Shown here: one piece after another, positions 1-7,693 of the stretch
Position numbering within the stretch: position 1 is the stretch's first letter
How the letters are laid out: every line of letters starts with the position of its first letter
Notes under the pieces: model-generated
What the model was told of the DNA's origin: nothing
The model's input: the letters and a program-made list of their open reading frames with translations, nothing else
Databases searched by the model: none
Program-made: the position numbers and the translations under genes
NCBI RefSeq assembly: GCF_044987625.1
Contig: NZ_JBJDSB010000001.1
Span: 1,116,001-1,180,000 of the forward strand
Direction of reading: 5' to 3'
DNA from: Desulfobaculum sp044987625
GTDB taxonomy: Bacteria; Desulfobacterota; Desulfovibrionia; Desulfovibrionales; Desulfovibrionaceae
Length of the DNA: 64,000 nucleotides

Positions 1-22
1 ATTTTTTGCCACAATGCGGGGC

Positions 23-250
23 ATGATTATCACAGTAAAATGCTTTGCCACGCTCAAGCCCTTTGAGCCGCAGGACGCGGCGGCCTACACCGCGCCGGAC
101 GGCGTCACCGTGGGCGGCCTGATGGACCACCTCGGCATCCCCCGCGACGAGGTCAAAATCATGTTCATCAACAACAAGCACACCACCATAGACGCCACCA
201 TACACGACGGCGACCGGGTGGGCCTGTTCCCAGCTGTAGGCGGAGGATGA
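23..250 (+). CDS. MoaD/ThiS-like sulfur-carrier protein
   Basis: This encodes about 75 residues with a ubiquitin-like beta-grasp pattern ending in Gly-Gly-Gly. That tail is what a small sulfur carrier needs to be adenylated and thiocarboxylated by an E1-like enzyme. The partner enzyme starts 5 bases downstream. MoaD and ThiS family members are 65-90 residues, so the length fits. In sulfate reducers such pairs often sit near tungsten or molybdenum enzymes, but the upstream gene lies outside the window. An ATG at 14 is also in frame; I prefer 23 because the protein then begins with the usual first strand (MIITVKCF). The exact substrate (molybdopterin, thiazole or a tungsten cofactor) cannot be told from sequence. 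Confidence 0.8.
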   Translation: MIITVKCFATLKPFEPQDAAAYTAPDGVTVGGLMDHLGIPRDEVKIMFINNKHTTIDATIHDGDRVGLFPAVGGG

Positions 251-254
251 CGCC

Positions 255-1106
255 ATGGGCTGCGCGGACCCCATAGGCAACAGAACGCGGGAGCTTGCCC
301 TCTCCGCAGCCATGCCCGACGGCTCGCCCTACTTGAGCCTTGGCATCCATGCGGCCCGCGAGCTTGCCGCCGAATGCGGCGAAACGCTCCGCGCCATAGA
401 AGTCGCCGCCCTTGGCGCCGGGGTCATCCCGGAGCGCTACATCCGCAACTTTTCCACACTGGACTGTCAGGGGCAGGTGCGCCTGCTGTGTTCCAAGGCC
501 GTGCTCATTGGCCTTGGCGGCCTTGGCGGTCTGCTCCTTGAAGCCATGGTCCGCATGGGCGTTGGCACCATTGAGGCGGCGGACGGCGACTCCTTTGAGG
601 AAAGCAACCTCAACCGCCAGCTCACCTCCACCACGGACATCGTGGACATCCCCAAAACCCGCGCCGCCACCGTGCGCGCCATGACCGTGAATCCCGCCGT
701 GGACTTTCTGGCCCATGAGGTAATGGTGGACGAATCCGACATGCTGGCCATGTGCGAGGACGCCCACGTGGTGGTGGACGCCCTCGGCGGACTGGACGAC
801 CGCCCCGCCCTGCAGCGCGTGGCCGCGCGCGCCGGTCTGCCCCTTGTGACGGCAGGCATCGCGGGCCTGTCGGGCTACGTTGCCACGGTGATGCCTGGCC
901 AGCCCGGTCCAGCGGACTTCTTTGGCGCCAGCACAGGGGCCGAAGACGCCCTCGGCAGCCCCGCACCGGGCGTATATACCGCCGCCAGCCTGCAAAGCGC
1001 GGAAATCATGCGCCTGCTGGGCACAGGAACGCCGGCCCTTGCCGGAAAAATGCTCCTGTTCGACCTGCGGGACATGAGCTTTGAAACCATCGACATCGCG
1101 TCCTAA
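255..1106 (+). CDS. E1-like adenylyltransferase, ThiF/MoeB/HesA family
   Basis: The protein is 283 residues. It carries the nucleotide-binding glycine motif LIGLGGLGG near residues 84-92, then an acidic loop followed by SNLNRQ, the signature of ThiF/MoeB/HesA enzymes, and a later VVDALGGLDDRP segment. These enzymes adenylate the C-terminal glycine of a MoaD/ThiS-type carrier, and such a carrier is encoded just upstream, with a GGAGG ribosome site 8 bases before this start. I see no paired CxxC motifs in the C-terminal half, so the zinc site of MoeB/ThiF appears to be absent. This is more like the HesA branch. Specificity is inferred only from the neighbour. Confidence 0.82.
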   Translation: MGCADPIGNRTRELALSAAMPDGSPYLSLGIHAARELAAECGETLRAIEVAALGAGVIPERYIRNFSTLDCQGQVRLLCSKAVLIGLGGLGGLLLEAMVRMGVGTIEAADGDSFEESNLNRQLTSTTDIVDIPKTRAATVRAMTVNPAVDFLAHEVMVDESDMLAMCEDAHVVVDALGGLDDRPALQRVAARAGLPLVTAGIAGLSGYVATVMPGQPGPADFFGASTGAEDALGSPAPGVYTAASLQSAEIMRLLGTGTPALAGKMLLFDLRDMSFETIDIAS

Positions 1107-1252
1107 CGCCCCCCTGCTGCGAGTCTCCCAAACGGACGCGCTGCAAACCGGCGCAAGCCGCCGCGCGCACGAACCCCACGCCTCTTGCGGAAAATGCTCC
1201 ACAAAAAAACGACATTCCACAGCGCCGCAAGGCGCCGCGCTTTTCCCGCCTG

Positions 1253-3331
1253 CTAGCCCTGTCTGCTCATAATCCCGCCCGGCCCCGCAAGGGGCGCGGT
1301 CAGCGCTGTGCGCTTGATGGTGACAATATTGCGCAGCACGTCCGTGGTCTCCAAAAGCGGATTGCCTTCGGGCATGGCTGTGGTCGCCAGCGACGTAATG
1401 ACCTGCTGCAGGGTTTTGCGCTTGGTCAGGTCGAATTCTTCGGCAATGGGCGGCCCCGGATCCTCAAGGGCCGACTTGGGGAGCAGGCGCTCGTACAGGT
1501 CCGGCGTCCGCGCCGAAAGCGACGCCTTTTGCCAGTCCGCCACCAGTCCGCCAAGCCCCGCGAAGGTGCTTCGCGCCGCGTCAGGGTCGCGCATGACGCC
1601 ATCCATAAACGTCTCGCGGTCCACCACCAGCAGCTTTTCCGCCGTAAATTCACGGATGCCGTACCCCGCAAGCTCCCCCTCGCGCGAGGTAATGGCCGCG
1701 CGCCAGCGGTCGGCAAAGCCGTCCTCAAAGATTTCCTGATGCGGCAGAACAAACGCGCGCAGGTCGTTATAGGCGGTCACCACGTCGGCAAGGCGGTCCT
1801 CCACCTCCCCGTAGGCCTCCACCACGCGCAAGGGGAGAGCCTCGCCATAGGACGACTGCGCCTCAAAGACGACGCGGCCCTTGTCCACCGCCACCTGCCC
1901 GGACTCAGAGACCACCTCGTCGCCGTCCACCACCACCCGCGCATCCATACCCGGCGTTGCCGTGGCGTTCATGCCAAGGGAGTCAAGGAGCGTTCCGCCC
2001 ACCGTGGTGGTCCATGACGACCCATCGTAGAAATACCACGCGTCGTCCTCCTCGCTGTACACGGTGTTGTCGTCCGTGGGCGTGGTCTCGTCCCATGTGG
2101 CGCTGAGTTCGTCATACTCATAAATACGATTCTCCACCCACCCATTGGCCGTGGCCGAGGCGATATACCGCTCGCCATTGACGGGCGCGGCGGGCAACGC
2201 CGCCGTGGGGTCAAAAAAGTCCAGCACATCGTCCACAACAGGGCCGCCGTAATCGCGCAGATACATGCGCTCCCCGCGCTTGGGGCTGACAAGGGTCACC
2301 TCCAGATACTCGCCGTCTGCCAACAGCGGCTGGGTCTCTAGCCCAGATGGCCGCCGGCCGTCACGAATCTCCGCCCGCAGCCGCCCCGAAGAGGAATTGA
2401 GCGCCCCGGCAAGCACGCGCAGCACCTCGCCCATGGTCATCTCCGCCTCAAGGGGGACAAGCACCTCCTCAGTCACGCCATTTATGGAAAAGCGCACCTG
2501 ATGCTCCCCTGCGGCAAAGGGCGAGGCAGCGCCGGGGTCCAGCACATGGGAACGCACGCTGGACGCATGCGCTGTAGAGTCCACACGGACGCGGTAGGGC
2601 ATAGTTTCGGCGGCAAAGGCGGGCGTGGTGGTTGCCTTCAAATTCAGCTCGGCAAGCAGGTGTCCGTCCTCATCGGCAAGGGAGACATCCTGCGCGCTGA
2701 CGGCGGGATTGACGGTAATGGCAAGGGCGGAGCCAACAGCCACAAGGCCATCAACATACTGGTTCGGGGCGTTCTGGCGGACAACCTCCGCCTGCACGGG
2801 CAGGGACAACGCATTGATGCCCGCCGCCACCTGCTCCACCATATCGCCCCATGTGGCGTCATCGTCCAAAGCGATGTCCACGGTTTCCGTCTCGCCCCCC
2901 TGCGTGACGGAAAAACGGTACTCGCCACCGGCAAGGTCGGTCGATGTCCACGGCATATGGCCACTGGAAAAGTATTTGTAGTAGCGCGTCACCTCATCCT
3001 GAGGGCGCACGCGGGCGGCAAGGCGTCCGGACAGCTCGTCCGAGGCATTGGAGGGGGTTACAAGGCGGGCGCGGGTAAAGGAGGTATCTTCTGGCCATGC
3101 AAAGCGGGCAAGGGCTTCTTCAAAGGCCGCGACCTTGGAGCCAAGGCGCTCCACTGTGCCGGTGACCAGCCTGCCATAGCGCTGGCGGCGCTGGGCATTC
3201 TCAAAGCGCCACGCCACACGCGAATCAAGGGCCAGCCGCTCAAGGGGCGAGGCAAAGGCCTTGCCCTCGGCAGCGGTGCCGCGCAGCGTATCACCTGCGC
3301 TGATACGTCCCTGATAATCAATGCTGACCAT
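1253..3331 (-). CDS. FliD/hook-associated-protein-like protein with tail-type insert
   Basis: The protein is about 692 residues with no evident signal peptide. Two segments (GEYRFSVTQGG... and GEHQVRFSINGV...) have the 'strand, Gly turn, strand, helix with IN or LN' pattern of the flagellin-hook IN domain found in FliD-type caps. The C-terminal part is helical and ends in conserved Asn/Thr-rich sequence, as in filament proteins. Between them, at about 2000-2200 on the map, is a Trp/Tyr-rich stretch (GERYIASA, YEYDELSATWDE, YFYDGSSWTT) recalling phage-tail DUF2793-type modules. The gene ends a flagellar run (fliJ, motE-like, truA). The start at 3331 removes a short hydrophobic extension that overlaps the intergenic side. 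Assignment to the FliD family is tentative; the role as a filament-associated protein is inferred. Confidence 0.55.
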   Translation of the reverse strand: MVSIDYQGRISAGDTLRGTAAEGKAFASPLERLALDSRVAWRFENAQRRQRYGRLVTGTVERLGSKVAAFEEALARFAWPEDTSFTRARLVTPSNASDELSGRLAARVRPQDEVTRYYKYFSSGHMPWTSTDLAGGEYRFSVTQGGETETVDIALDDDATWGDMVEQVAAGINALSLPVQAEVVRQNAPNQYVDGLVAVGSALAITVNPAVSAQDVSLADEDGHLLAELNLKATTTPAFAAETMPYRVRVDSTAHASSVRSHVLDPGAASPFAAGEHQVRFSINGVTEEVLVPLEAEMTMGEVLRVLAGALNSSSGRLRAEIRDGRRPSGLETQPLLADGEYLEVTLVSPKRGERMYLRDYGGPVVDDVLDFFDPTAALPAAPVNGERYIASATANGWVENRIYEYDELSATWDETTPTDDNTVYSEEDDAWYFYDGSSWTTTVGGTLLDSLGMNATATPGMDARVVVDGDEVVSESGQVAVDKGRVVFEAQSSYGEALPLRVVEAYGEVEDRLADVVTAYNDLRAFVLPHQEIFEDGFADRWRAAITSREGELAGYGIREFTAEKLLVVDRETFMDGVMRDPDAARSTFAGLGGLVADWQKASLSARTPDLYERLLPKSALEDPGPPIAEEFDLTKRKTLQQVITSLATTAMPEGNPLLETTDVLRNIVTIKRTALTAPLAGPGGIMSRQG

Positions 3332-3394
3332 AAGCCCGCCCAACACAAGGGGTGCGAGAACACGCAAAGGCGGGCGGAGAGAAAACGGGGCGGG

Positions 3395-4162
3395 CTAGAC
3401 GTCCGCCCCGGCGTAGTCGACGTGCTCCATGCACAGGCCCTGTGGCGGCGCGGTGACGTAGCGCACAGCGCTCCGCTCCGCCGCAGCAAGGACGCGGTCC
3501 ACGTCCTGCGGGGCAAAGCGTCCGCGCCCCACTTCCACCATCAGGCCCATCAGGTTGCGCACCATCTGCTTCAAAAAGCCGTCGGCGGAAAAGCGCCACA
3601 CCACTTCATCAGCGAATGCTCCGGCGCTGCGGGTTATCTCCGTCACGGTGCGCACGGTGCTCTTCACGGGCGTCCCCGTGTTTTGGAACGAGGCAAAGTC
3701 ATGCTCGCCGGTAAGCCGCTTTGCCGCCTCGTCCATGGCCGCCATGTCCAGCGGTCCCGTCTTCCAGACGTAGCACCGCCTTTGCGGTAAAACATATCGG
3801 CCATTCAGCCATAAACTATAGGCATAGGTCTTGGATGTGGCGGAATAACGGGCGTGGAAGTCGTCCGGCACAAGGGCGGCGGCCGTCACGGCCACGTCGT
3901 CCGGCAACAGGGCGTTGCAGGCGCGCATCCAGTCCACCCCGGCCTTGTCCGCCGGAATGTCCATATGCGCCACCTGCCCCAGCGCATGGACGCCGGAATC
4001 CGTCCGCCCGGACCCAAAGGCCCGGACGGGGCACCCGCACACGCGGGTCATAACGGATTCCACCAGTCCCTGAATGGTTGGTTGATCGGCGCGGCCAGCC
4101 TGAATCTGCCAGCCGCAATAGGCCGTGCCCTCGTAGGCGATATCCAGTCGCAGTCTGGGCAC
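3395..4162 (-). CDS. truA: tRNA pseudouridine synthase A
   Basis: This 255-residue protein matches TruA along its length. It has the catalytic aspartate in GSGRTDSGVHALGQ near residue 55, and the N-terminal YDGT-like strand appears as IAYEGTAYCGWQ. The conserved KTYAYSLW strand and FHARYSATSKTY follow, and the late FLKQMVRN motif is present. TruA makes pseudouridine at positions 38-40 of the anticodon stem of many tRNAs. The gene lies 3 bases after the motE-like stop in a flagellar-led operon, a purely positional association. The FliD-like gene begins about 64 bases downstream. Confidence 0.97.
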   Translation of the reverse strand: MPRLRLDIAYEGTAYCGWQIQAGRADQPTIQGLVESVMTRVCGCPVRAFGSGRTDSGVHALGQVAHMDIPADKAGVDWMRACNALLPDDVAVTAAALVPDDFHARYSATSKTYAYSLWLNGRYVLPQRRCYVWKTGPLDMAAMDEAAKRLTGEHDFASFQNTGTPVKSTVRTVTEITRSAGAFADEVVWRFSADGFLKQMVRNLMGLMVEVGRGRFAPQDVDRVLAAAERSAVRYVTAPPQGLCMEHVDYAGADV

Positions 4163-4165
4163 GGA

Positions 4166-4813
4166 CTACTCGAAGGGGATCTGCAGGCGGGTCAGCTTTT
4201 CGGCCAGACGCGCCGCCTTCTTGGCGTTGACGTAGGTGAGGATTTCGCCGGCCTGACGTCCGCGCATGCCCGACAGAATCTTGACGGCCTGCCGCTCGTC
4301 CATGGTCTCCAGAACCTGCGCGGCCTGCTTGGCCTTCATGTTGGAGAAGACTTCCACAAGGTGCTTGTCGCGCTTATTCTTGATGGCCTTGGCGTCCTCA
4401 AGCATACGTTCAATCTGCTGGCGGGTCTTTTTCAGCTCGGCCATATCACGGGCAATTTTGTCTTCCAGCGCATTGAGGTCGCGCTCGCGCCGGTCCAGCT
4501 CCTCCTGCTTCTGCATGAGGGCGTCGCGGCCGAGGGGCGGCTCGGTGGGCTGGGCCTCACTCTGCGCCGCGGCGGGCGCGTCCTGCGCGTGGGCCGTTGC
4601 CGGCTCCACCACCTTGCGCACCGCCTGCTGAGGCGCAGGCTGCGGGGCGCGCTGGGCCACCTGCTGGGTCTGGCGCACCGTACTCACGGGGCCATCAACC
4701 ACAGCCTGCCACCCAATAAAGGTCAGCAGGCACAATTTCAGAAGGGCCAGCGTCATCAGGCCCTTAACGATCTTAGAGAGTCCCATTTTCGTAACGAAGC
4801 GTGGCCATCTCAT
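4166..4813 (-). CDS. MotE-like flagellar chaperone, membrane-anchored
   Basis: The protein is about 215 residues. It has one N-terminal membrane segment (GLMTLALLKLCLLTFIGW), an Ala/Pro/Gln linker, a long coiled coil of charged residues, and a C-terminal helical domain (KAKQAAQVLETMDERQAVKIL) like the MgtE N-terminal fold. This is the architecture of MotE, a chaperone for the flagellar stator protein MotC, and of FliG-like MgtE_N proteins. I chose the start at 4813 because GAGGGA lies 5 bases upstream; the first ATG at 4837 and another at 4786 are alternatives. The gene overlaps the end of fliJ by 41 bases, which suggests translational coupling. Confidence 0.75.
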   Translation of the reverse strand: MRWPRFVTKMGLSKIVKGLMTLALLKLCLLTFIGWQAVVDGPVSTVRQTQQVAQRAPQPAPQQAVRKVVEPATAHAQDAPAAAQSEAQPTEPPLGRDALMQKQEELDRRERDLNALEDKIARDMAELKKTRQQIERMLEDAKAIKNKRDKHLVEVFSNMKAKQAAQVLETMDERQAVKILSGMRGRQAGEILTYVNAKKAARLAEKLTRLQIPFE

Positions 4814-5216
4814 CGGCTTCCCTCTGCTCTCGCGCATTCTCCTCGCGGTTGAACGCCGTCTCCTGCGACGCGCGCAACCGTTCGAGGGTCTTTTTCTCTT
4901 TTGCCGTTTTCACGGCCTCCTGCCTGCAGGCATTCAGGCGCTTGGCGCGCTGAAACAGTTCCTGCTCGGCAATGGAGATGTCCTGCTCCAGACGATTCTT
5001 ATACATCCGCCACAGCCACAGGTCGCCTTCGGAAAGGTCGCGGCGACCATCCAGCGAGGCTTCGTGCCCGGCCAGACGCTCGCGCAGGCCTTCCACCAGT
5101 GCGGACTGCTCCTGATGCGCCCGCGTGGCGACGGCAAGCTCCATTCTGGCTCGCGTTTCAAGCTGCTCGCGGTACTCCAGCACCCGTTGCAGCCGAAATG
5201 AAAAACGTTTGGGCAC
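4773..5216 (-). CDS. fliJ: flagellar export chaperone FliJ
   Basis: The protein has 147 residues and is almost entirely coiled coil. It begins with the FliJ signature FSFRLQRVLEYREQLE and continues with charged heptads to the end. FliJ is a soluble component of the flagellar type III export apparatus; it works with FliH and the ATPase FliI and resembles the central stalk of F1. Length matches the family (about 147). It is the first gene of a minus-strand run (fliJ, motE-like, truA, fliD-like). No other flagellar export gene is visible, so fliI and fliH must be elsewhere. Confidence 0.88.
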   Translation of the reverse strand: MPKRFSFRLQRVLEYREQLETRARMELAVATRAHQEQSALVEGLRERLAGHEASLDGRRDLSEGDLWLWRMYKNRLEQDISIAEQELFQRAKRLNACRQEAVKTAKEKKTLERLRASQETAFNREENAREQREADEMATLRYENGTL

Positions 5217-5443
5217 GGTGTTTCCTCTTTAGCGTAGCGTCAACCTTGCGACATCAAAATAGGTTCCACCGGCAGATAAGCAATATCCGGGCCGAAGCGG
5301 ATCTCGCCCTAGCGGCCCCACCATACCAAGGCGCGACCGCCAGCGCAAAGAGGACGGCAGAGCCGATTTTGACCAATGCGCGCCCATGGGTTGCGAATCG
5401 CGCACGGATATGCTCATTTGCACTGAGAGGAGAGCACTTCCCT

Positions 5444-5956
5444 ATGCAAAGAATGGAAACCGTCTTGCGTGCATTTCTGAAAAAGCACGACCCAGATGGC
5501 ATGCAACGCACACTGCGCCGACTGTGGCGGCACTGGCCGGAGATTGTGGATGAACACATCGCCGAGATTGCCCGTCCCATCGGCCATAGAAAACGCATCC
5601 TGCTCATTGGCGTGGAAGATTCCATGGTCATGCAGGACCTCACGTTTTATGCGCCATACATTCTGGAACAGGTGAATGCCTTTCTTGGTACAAAAAGCTT
5701 TGACAAAGTTCTCCCAGAATTGATAAGAGACCGCGTTTCACTGGACCTGATTAAGAAAAGAACCACTTCGGCGGTTCGCTTCGAGCCCAGTCGCCCACAG
5801 AATCTCGGCTCTCAGGCCGACGCGTTCGACGCGAACTCTGCCGTGGCCAGGTGCTACGCCGCCTATGTGAAGCTTTTCAACGAACGAGGGCAAAACGGCA
5901 CCCGTCAGCCCCGGACGACGAATACAGACTTTCCCAAGGAGGAGAAAACGAGATGA
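5444..5956 (+). CDS. DciA-like (DUF721) protein
   Basis: This gene encodes about 170 residues. The N-terminal part (LRAFLKKHDPDGMQRTLRRLWRHWPEIV) followed by strands ILLIGVEDSMVMQDL and YILEQVNAFLG is the KH-like DUF721 domain. DUF721 proteins include DciA, the ancestral loader or recruiter of the replicative helicase DnaB in bacteria that lack DnaC. An AGGAG-like site lies about 10 bases before the ATG at 5444. A much longer frame runs upstream from 4901, but that part has no family features and lies antisense to fliJ, so I trimmed it. The stop overlaps the next start (ATGA), so the two genes are coupled. Confidence 0.8.
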   Translation: MQRMETVLRAFLKKHDPDGMQRTLRRLWRHWPEIVDEHIAEIARPIGHRKRILLIGVEDSMVMQDLTFYAPYILEQVNAFLGTKSFDKVLPELIRDRVSLDLIKKRTTSAVRFEPSRPQNLGSQADAFDANSAVARCYAAYVKLFNERGQNGTRQPRTTNTDFPKEEKTR

Positions 5957-6291
5957 GCGAAGAAATCAATATCGAGCTGAAAAAGCCGCTTGAGAAGATG
6001 ACCATCAAGGAACTGCGCGAACTCGCCATCGCCGAGATCCCGCAGATCACCGGTGCATCCGGCATGGACAAAGACACTCTCCTCGCCGCCATCAAAGAGG
6101 TGCTCGGCATCACTGACGACGACGAGAACAAGGGCAACCCCTACCAGGGTCAGATCGCCCGCATCAAAAAAGAGCTGAACGAGCTGCGCGCCAAGAAGCT
6201 GACCGTAGCTGGCCGTAAAGAGCGCGAGATCATCCGTAAGAAGATCAACAAGCTCAAGAAGTACACCCGTCGTCTGGCGCACTCCGCCTAA
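5953..6291 (+). CDS. small Rho-N-domain protein with basic helical tail
   Basis: The protein has 112 residues. Residues 14-45 (KMTIKELRELAIAEI, then SGMDKDTLLAAIKEVLGI) match the Rho N-terminal/SAP-like helix-extended-loop-helix fold, which binds nucleic acid. The C-terminal half is a strongly basic helix (ARIKKELNELRAKKL through KLKKYTRRLAH). It is not transcription terminator Rho, because there is no ATPase domain. ATGA overlap with the DciA-like gene indicates translational coupling. A nucleic-acid-binding role is inferred from the domain; the partner and target are unknown. The next feature downstream is a tRNA promoter 28 bases away. Confidence 0.75.
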   Translation: MSEEINIELKKPLEKMTIKELRELAIAEIPQITGASGMDKDTLLAAIKEVLGITDDDENKGNPYQGQIARIKKELNELRAKKLTVAGRKEREIIRKKINKLKKYTRRLAHSA

Positions 6292-6319
6292 CGAAATTTC
6301 AAAAAGCGCGATTTTAGGG

Positions 6320-6348
6320 TTGACACCCTCGGGCGAAAACCGTAAATC
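6320..6348 (+). promoter_or_regulatory. sigma70-type promoter for first tRNA unit
   Basis: TTGACA at 6320-6325 and TAAATC at 6343-6348 are separated by 17 bases. The tRNA-Gln begins 13 bases after the -10 box, the usual distance for a stable-RNA promoter. A similar promoter (TTGACA, 17, TAGATG) precedes the second copy. Confidence 0.7.
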
Positions 6349-6361
6349 GCTGTTTCCGCGC

Positions 6362-6436
6362 TGGCGGATCGTCTAAGTGGTAGGACGCTGGATTCTGGTC
6401 CCAGTAGTCAAGGTTCAAGTCCTTGTCCGCCAGCCA
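6362..6436 (+). tRNA. tRNA-Gln (anticodon CTG), copy 1
   Basis: This 75-base cloverleaf has a perfect 7-bp acceptor stem (TGGCGGA/TCCGCCA), a D arm, anticodon loop TTCTGGT with CTG at 34-36, T loop TTCAAGT, and an encoded GCCA end. The anticodon stem closes with an unusual A31/C39 mismatch. The copy at 7525 is identical in every base. Confidence 0.96.
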
Positions 6437-6445
6437 ACTTATCAC

Positions 6446-6523
6446 GTCCCCATCGTCTAGCCTGGCCCAGGACACCTGCCTTTCACGCAGGCGACAGGGG
6501 TTCAAATCCCCTTGGGGACGCCA
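6446..6523 (+). tRNA. tRNA-Glu (anticodon TTC), copy 1
   Basis: This 78-base tRNA has acceptor stem GTCCCCA/TGGGGAC, anticodon stem CCTGC/GCAGG around loop CTTTCAC (anticodon TTC), T loop TTCAAAT, and an encoded GCCA end. It lies 9 bases after tRNA-Gln and is identical to the copy at 7607. The two tRNAs are likely one transcript, ending at the hairpin that follows. Confidence 0.97.
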
Positions 6524-6531
6524 GGAAACAC

Positions 6532-6562
6532 AGCCCTCCGGAGCAATCCGGAGGGCTTTTTT
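6532..6562 (+). terminator. intrinsic terminator of tRNA unit 1
   Basis: AGCCCTCCGG and CCGGAGGGCT form a 10-bp stem around AGCAAT, followed by a run of six T. It closes the tRNA-Gln/tRNA-Glu unit and is repeated almost exactly after copy 2. Confidence 0.92.
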
Positions 6563-6650
6563 CGTTGGGCGAAGGCGAGCGGGCGCGCCCTCTCGCCTCC
6601 CTGTCCACGCCGTGCTACAGAAGCGGGAAATACACCCAGCAGGAGACGCC

Positions 6651-7244
6651 ATGTCCCATCACGACGCCCCGCAGACCACACCCGTCACACTCACCACGCC
6701 GCGCCTCATCCTGCGCCAGTGGCGCGAGGCCGACCGCGCGCCCTTTGCCGCCCTTGGCGCAGACCCGGAAGTCATGCGCTATTTCCCTGCCCTGCTCTCG
6801 CGGGAGGAAAGCGACGAGACCGCGCAGCAACTGGCGCAGCGCATTGCGGACAACGGTTGGGGCTTCTGGGCGGTGGAGCACCGGGACTCAGGTGCCTTTC
6901 TCGGCTTTGTGGGGCTGAACGCGCCCCAAGTGGACCTCCCCTTCACGCCCTGCGTCGAGGCAGGCTGGCGTCTTGGCCGGGAGCACTGGGGGAACGGCTA
7001 CGCCACCGAAGCCGCCCGCGCCGCGCTGGACTTTGGCTTTTCGCGTCTTGCCCTCACAAGCATTGTCGCTTTCACCGCCCATACCAACGCCCCGTCGGAG
7101 GCCGTCATGCGCCGCCTCGGCATGACGCGCGACAGCGGTGGCGACTTCCTCCACCCCGCCGTCCCCGCTGACCACCCCCTACAACCGTTCGTCCTGTACC
7201 GCATCACCCGCGAGGCTTGGCTAAAACAGCGCGCGCAGGCGTAG
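6651..7244 (+). CDS. GNAT acetyltransferase, RimJ/RimL type
   Basis: The protein has 197 residues. It opens with LTTPRLILRQWREADRAPF, the RimJ/RimL start, has the GFVGLN strand, and carries the acetyl-CoA binding region WGNGYATEAARAALDFGF followed by HTNAPSEAVMRRLGM. These enzymes use acetyl-CoA to acetylate N-termini of ribosomal proteins or small amines; the substrate here is unknown. The ATG at 6651 has AGGAGA 5 bases upstream; the open frame begins earlier inside the tRNAs, which I reject. It sits alone between the two tRNA units. Confidence 0.88.
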   Translation: MSHHDAPQTTPVTLTTPRLILRQWREADRAPFAALGADPEVMRYFPALLSREESDETAQQLAQRIADNGWGFWAVEHRDSGAFLGFVGLNAPQVDLPFTPCVEAGWRLGREHWGNGYATEAARAALDFGFSRLALTSIVAFTAHTNAPSEAVMRRLGMTRDSGGDFLHPAVPADHPLQPFVLYRITREAWLKQRAQA

Positions 7245-7482
7245 CCTGCGCCCTACGCCTGGGACAACACTGCCTGCGAACACGAGGTGAAGAAAGAGTC
7301 CCTCGCGCCACTCCACATGGCCCCCACAACACTTTTCCCCTGTGTTCCAAGCCCTTGCGCAAGCCTCGGCGCGATTCATCCAGAAAACCCGACGCTGCCG
7401 CCAAAAACACACGCTCTTCCCCTCCCCCACGCACCTCCTTCACCCTTCACACACAAAAATACCCCTTTTCGCATTTTTTCGT

Positions 7483-7511
7483 TTGACAACGGCCAGAATT
7501 GTCCGTAGATG
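7483..7511 (+). promoter_or_regulatory. sigma70-type promoter for second tRNA unit
   Basis: TTGACA at 7483-7488 and TAGATG at 7506-7511, with a 17-base spacer, end 13 bases before the second tRNA-Gln. The upstream stretch is rich in A and T (7450-7482), which may act as an UP element. Confidence 0.65.
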
Positions 7512-7524
7512 CTTTTTCTCGCGT

Positions 7525-7599
7525 TGGCGGATCGTCTAAGTGGTAGGACGCTGGATTCTGGTCCCAGTAGTCAAGGTTCAAGTCCTTGTCCGCCAGCCA
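7525..7599 (+). tRNA. tRNA-Gln (anticodon CTG), copy 2
   Basis: This is identical to the tRNA at 6362-6436, including the A31/C39 mismatch and encoded CCA. It has its own promoter, so both copies are probably expressed. Confidence 0.96.
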
Positions 7600-7606
7600 A
7601 CTGCTT

Positions 7607-7684
7607 GTCCCCATCGTCTAGCCTGGCCCAGGACACCTGCCTTTCACGCAGGCGACAGGGGTTCAAATCCCCTTGGGGACGCCA
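7607..7684 (+). tRNA. tRNA-Glu (anticodon TTC), copy 2
   Basis: This is identical to the tRNA at 6446-6523. It lies 7 bases after the second tRNA-Gln and 9 bases before the terminator stem. Confidence 0.97.
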
Positions 7685-7693
7685 GGACAGCAC

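Noticed and set aside
4901..5443. Upstream part of the 351-codon frame leading into dciA
   Set aside because: It overlaps fliJ on the other strand and lacks family features; DUF721 similarity and a ribosome site begin at 5444.
6314..6652. Minus-strand open frame over the tRNA genes
   Set aside because: It is antisense to two tRNAs and a terminator, and an equivalent frame occurs at the second tRNA copy.
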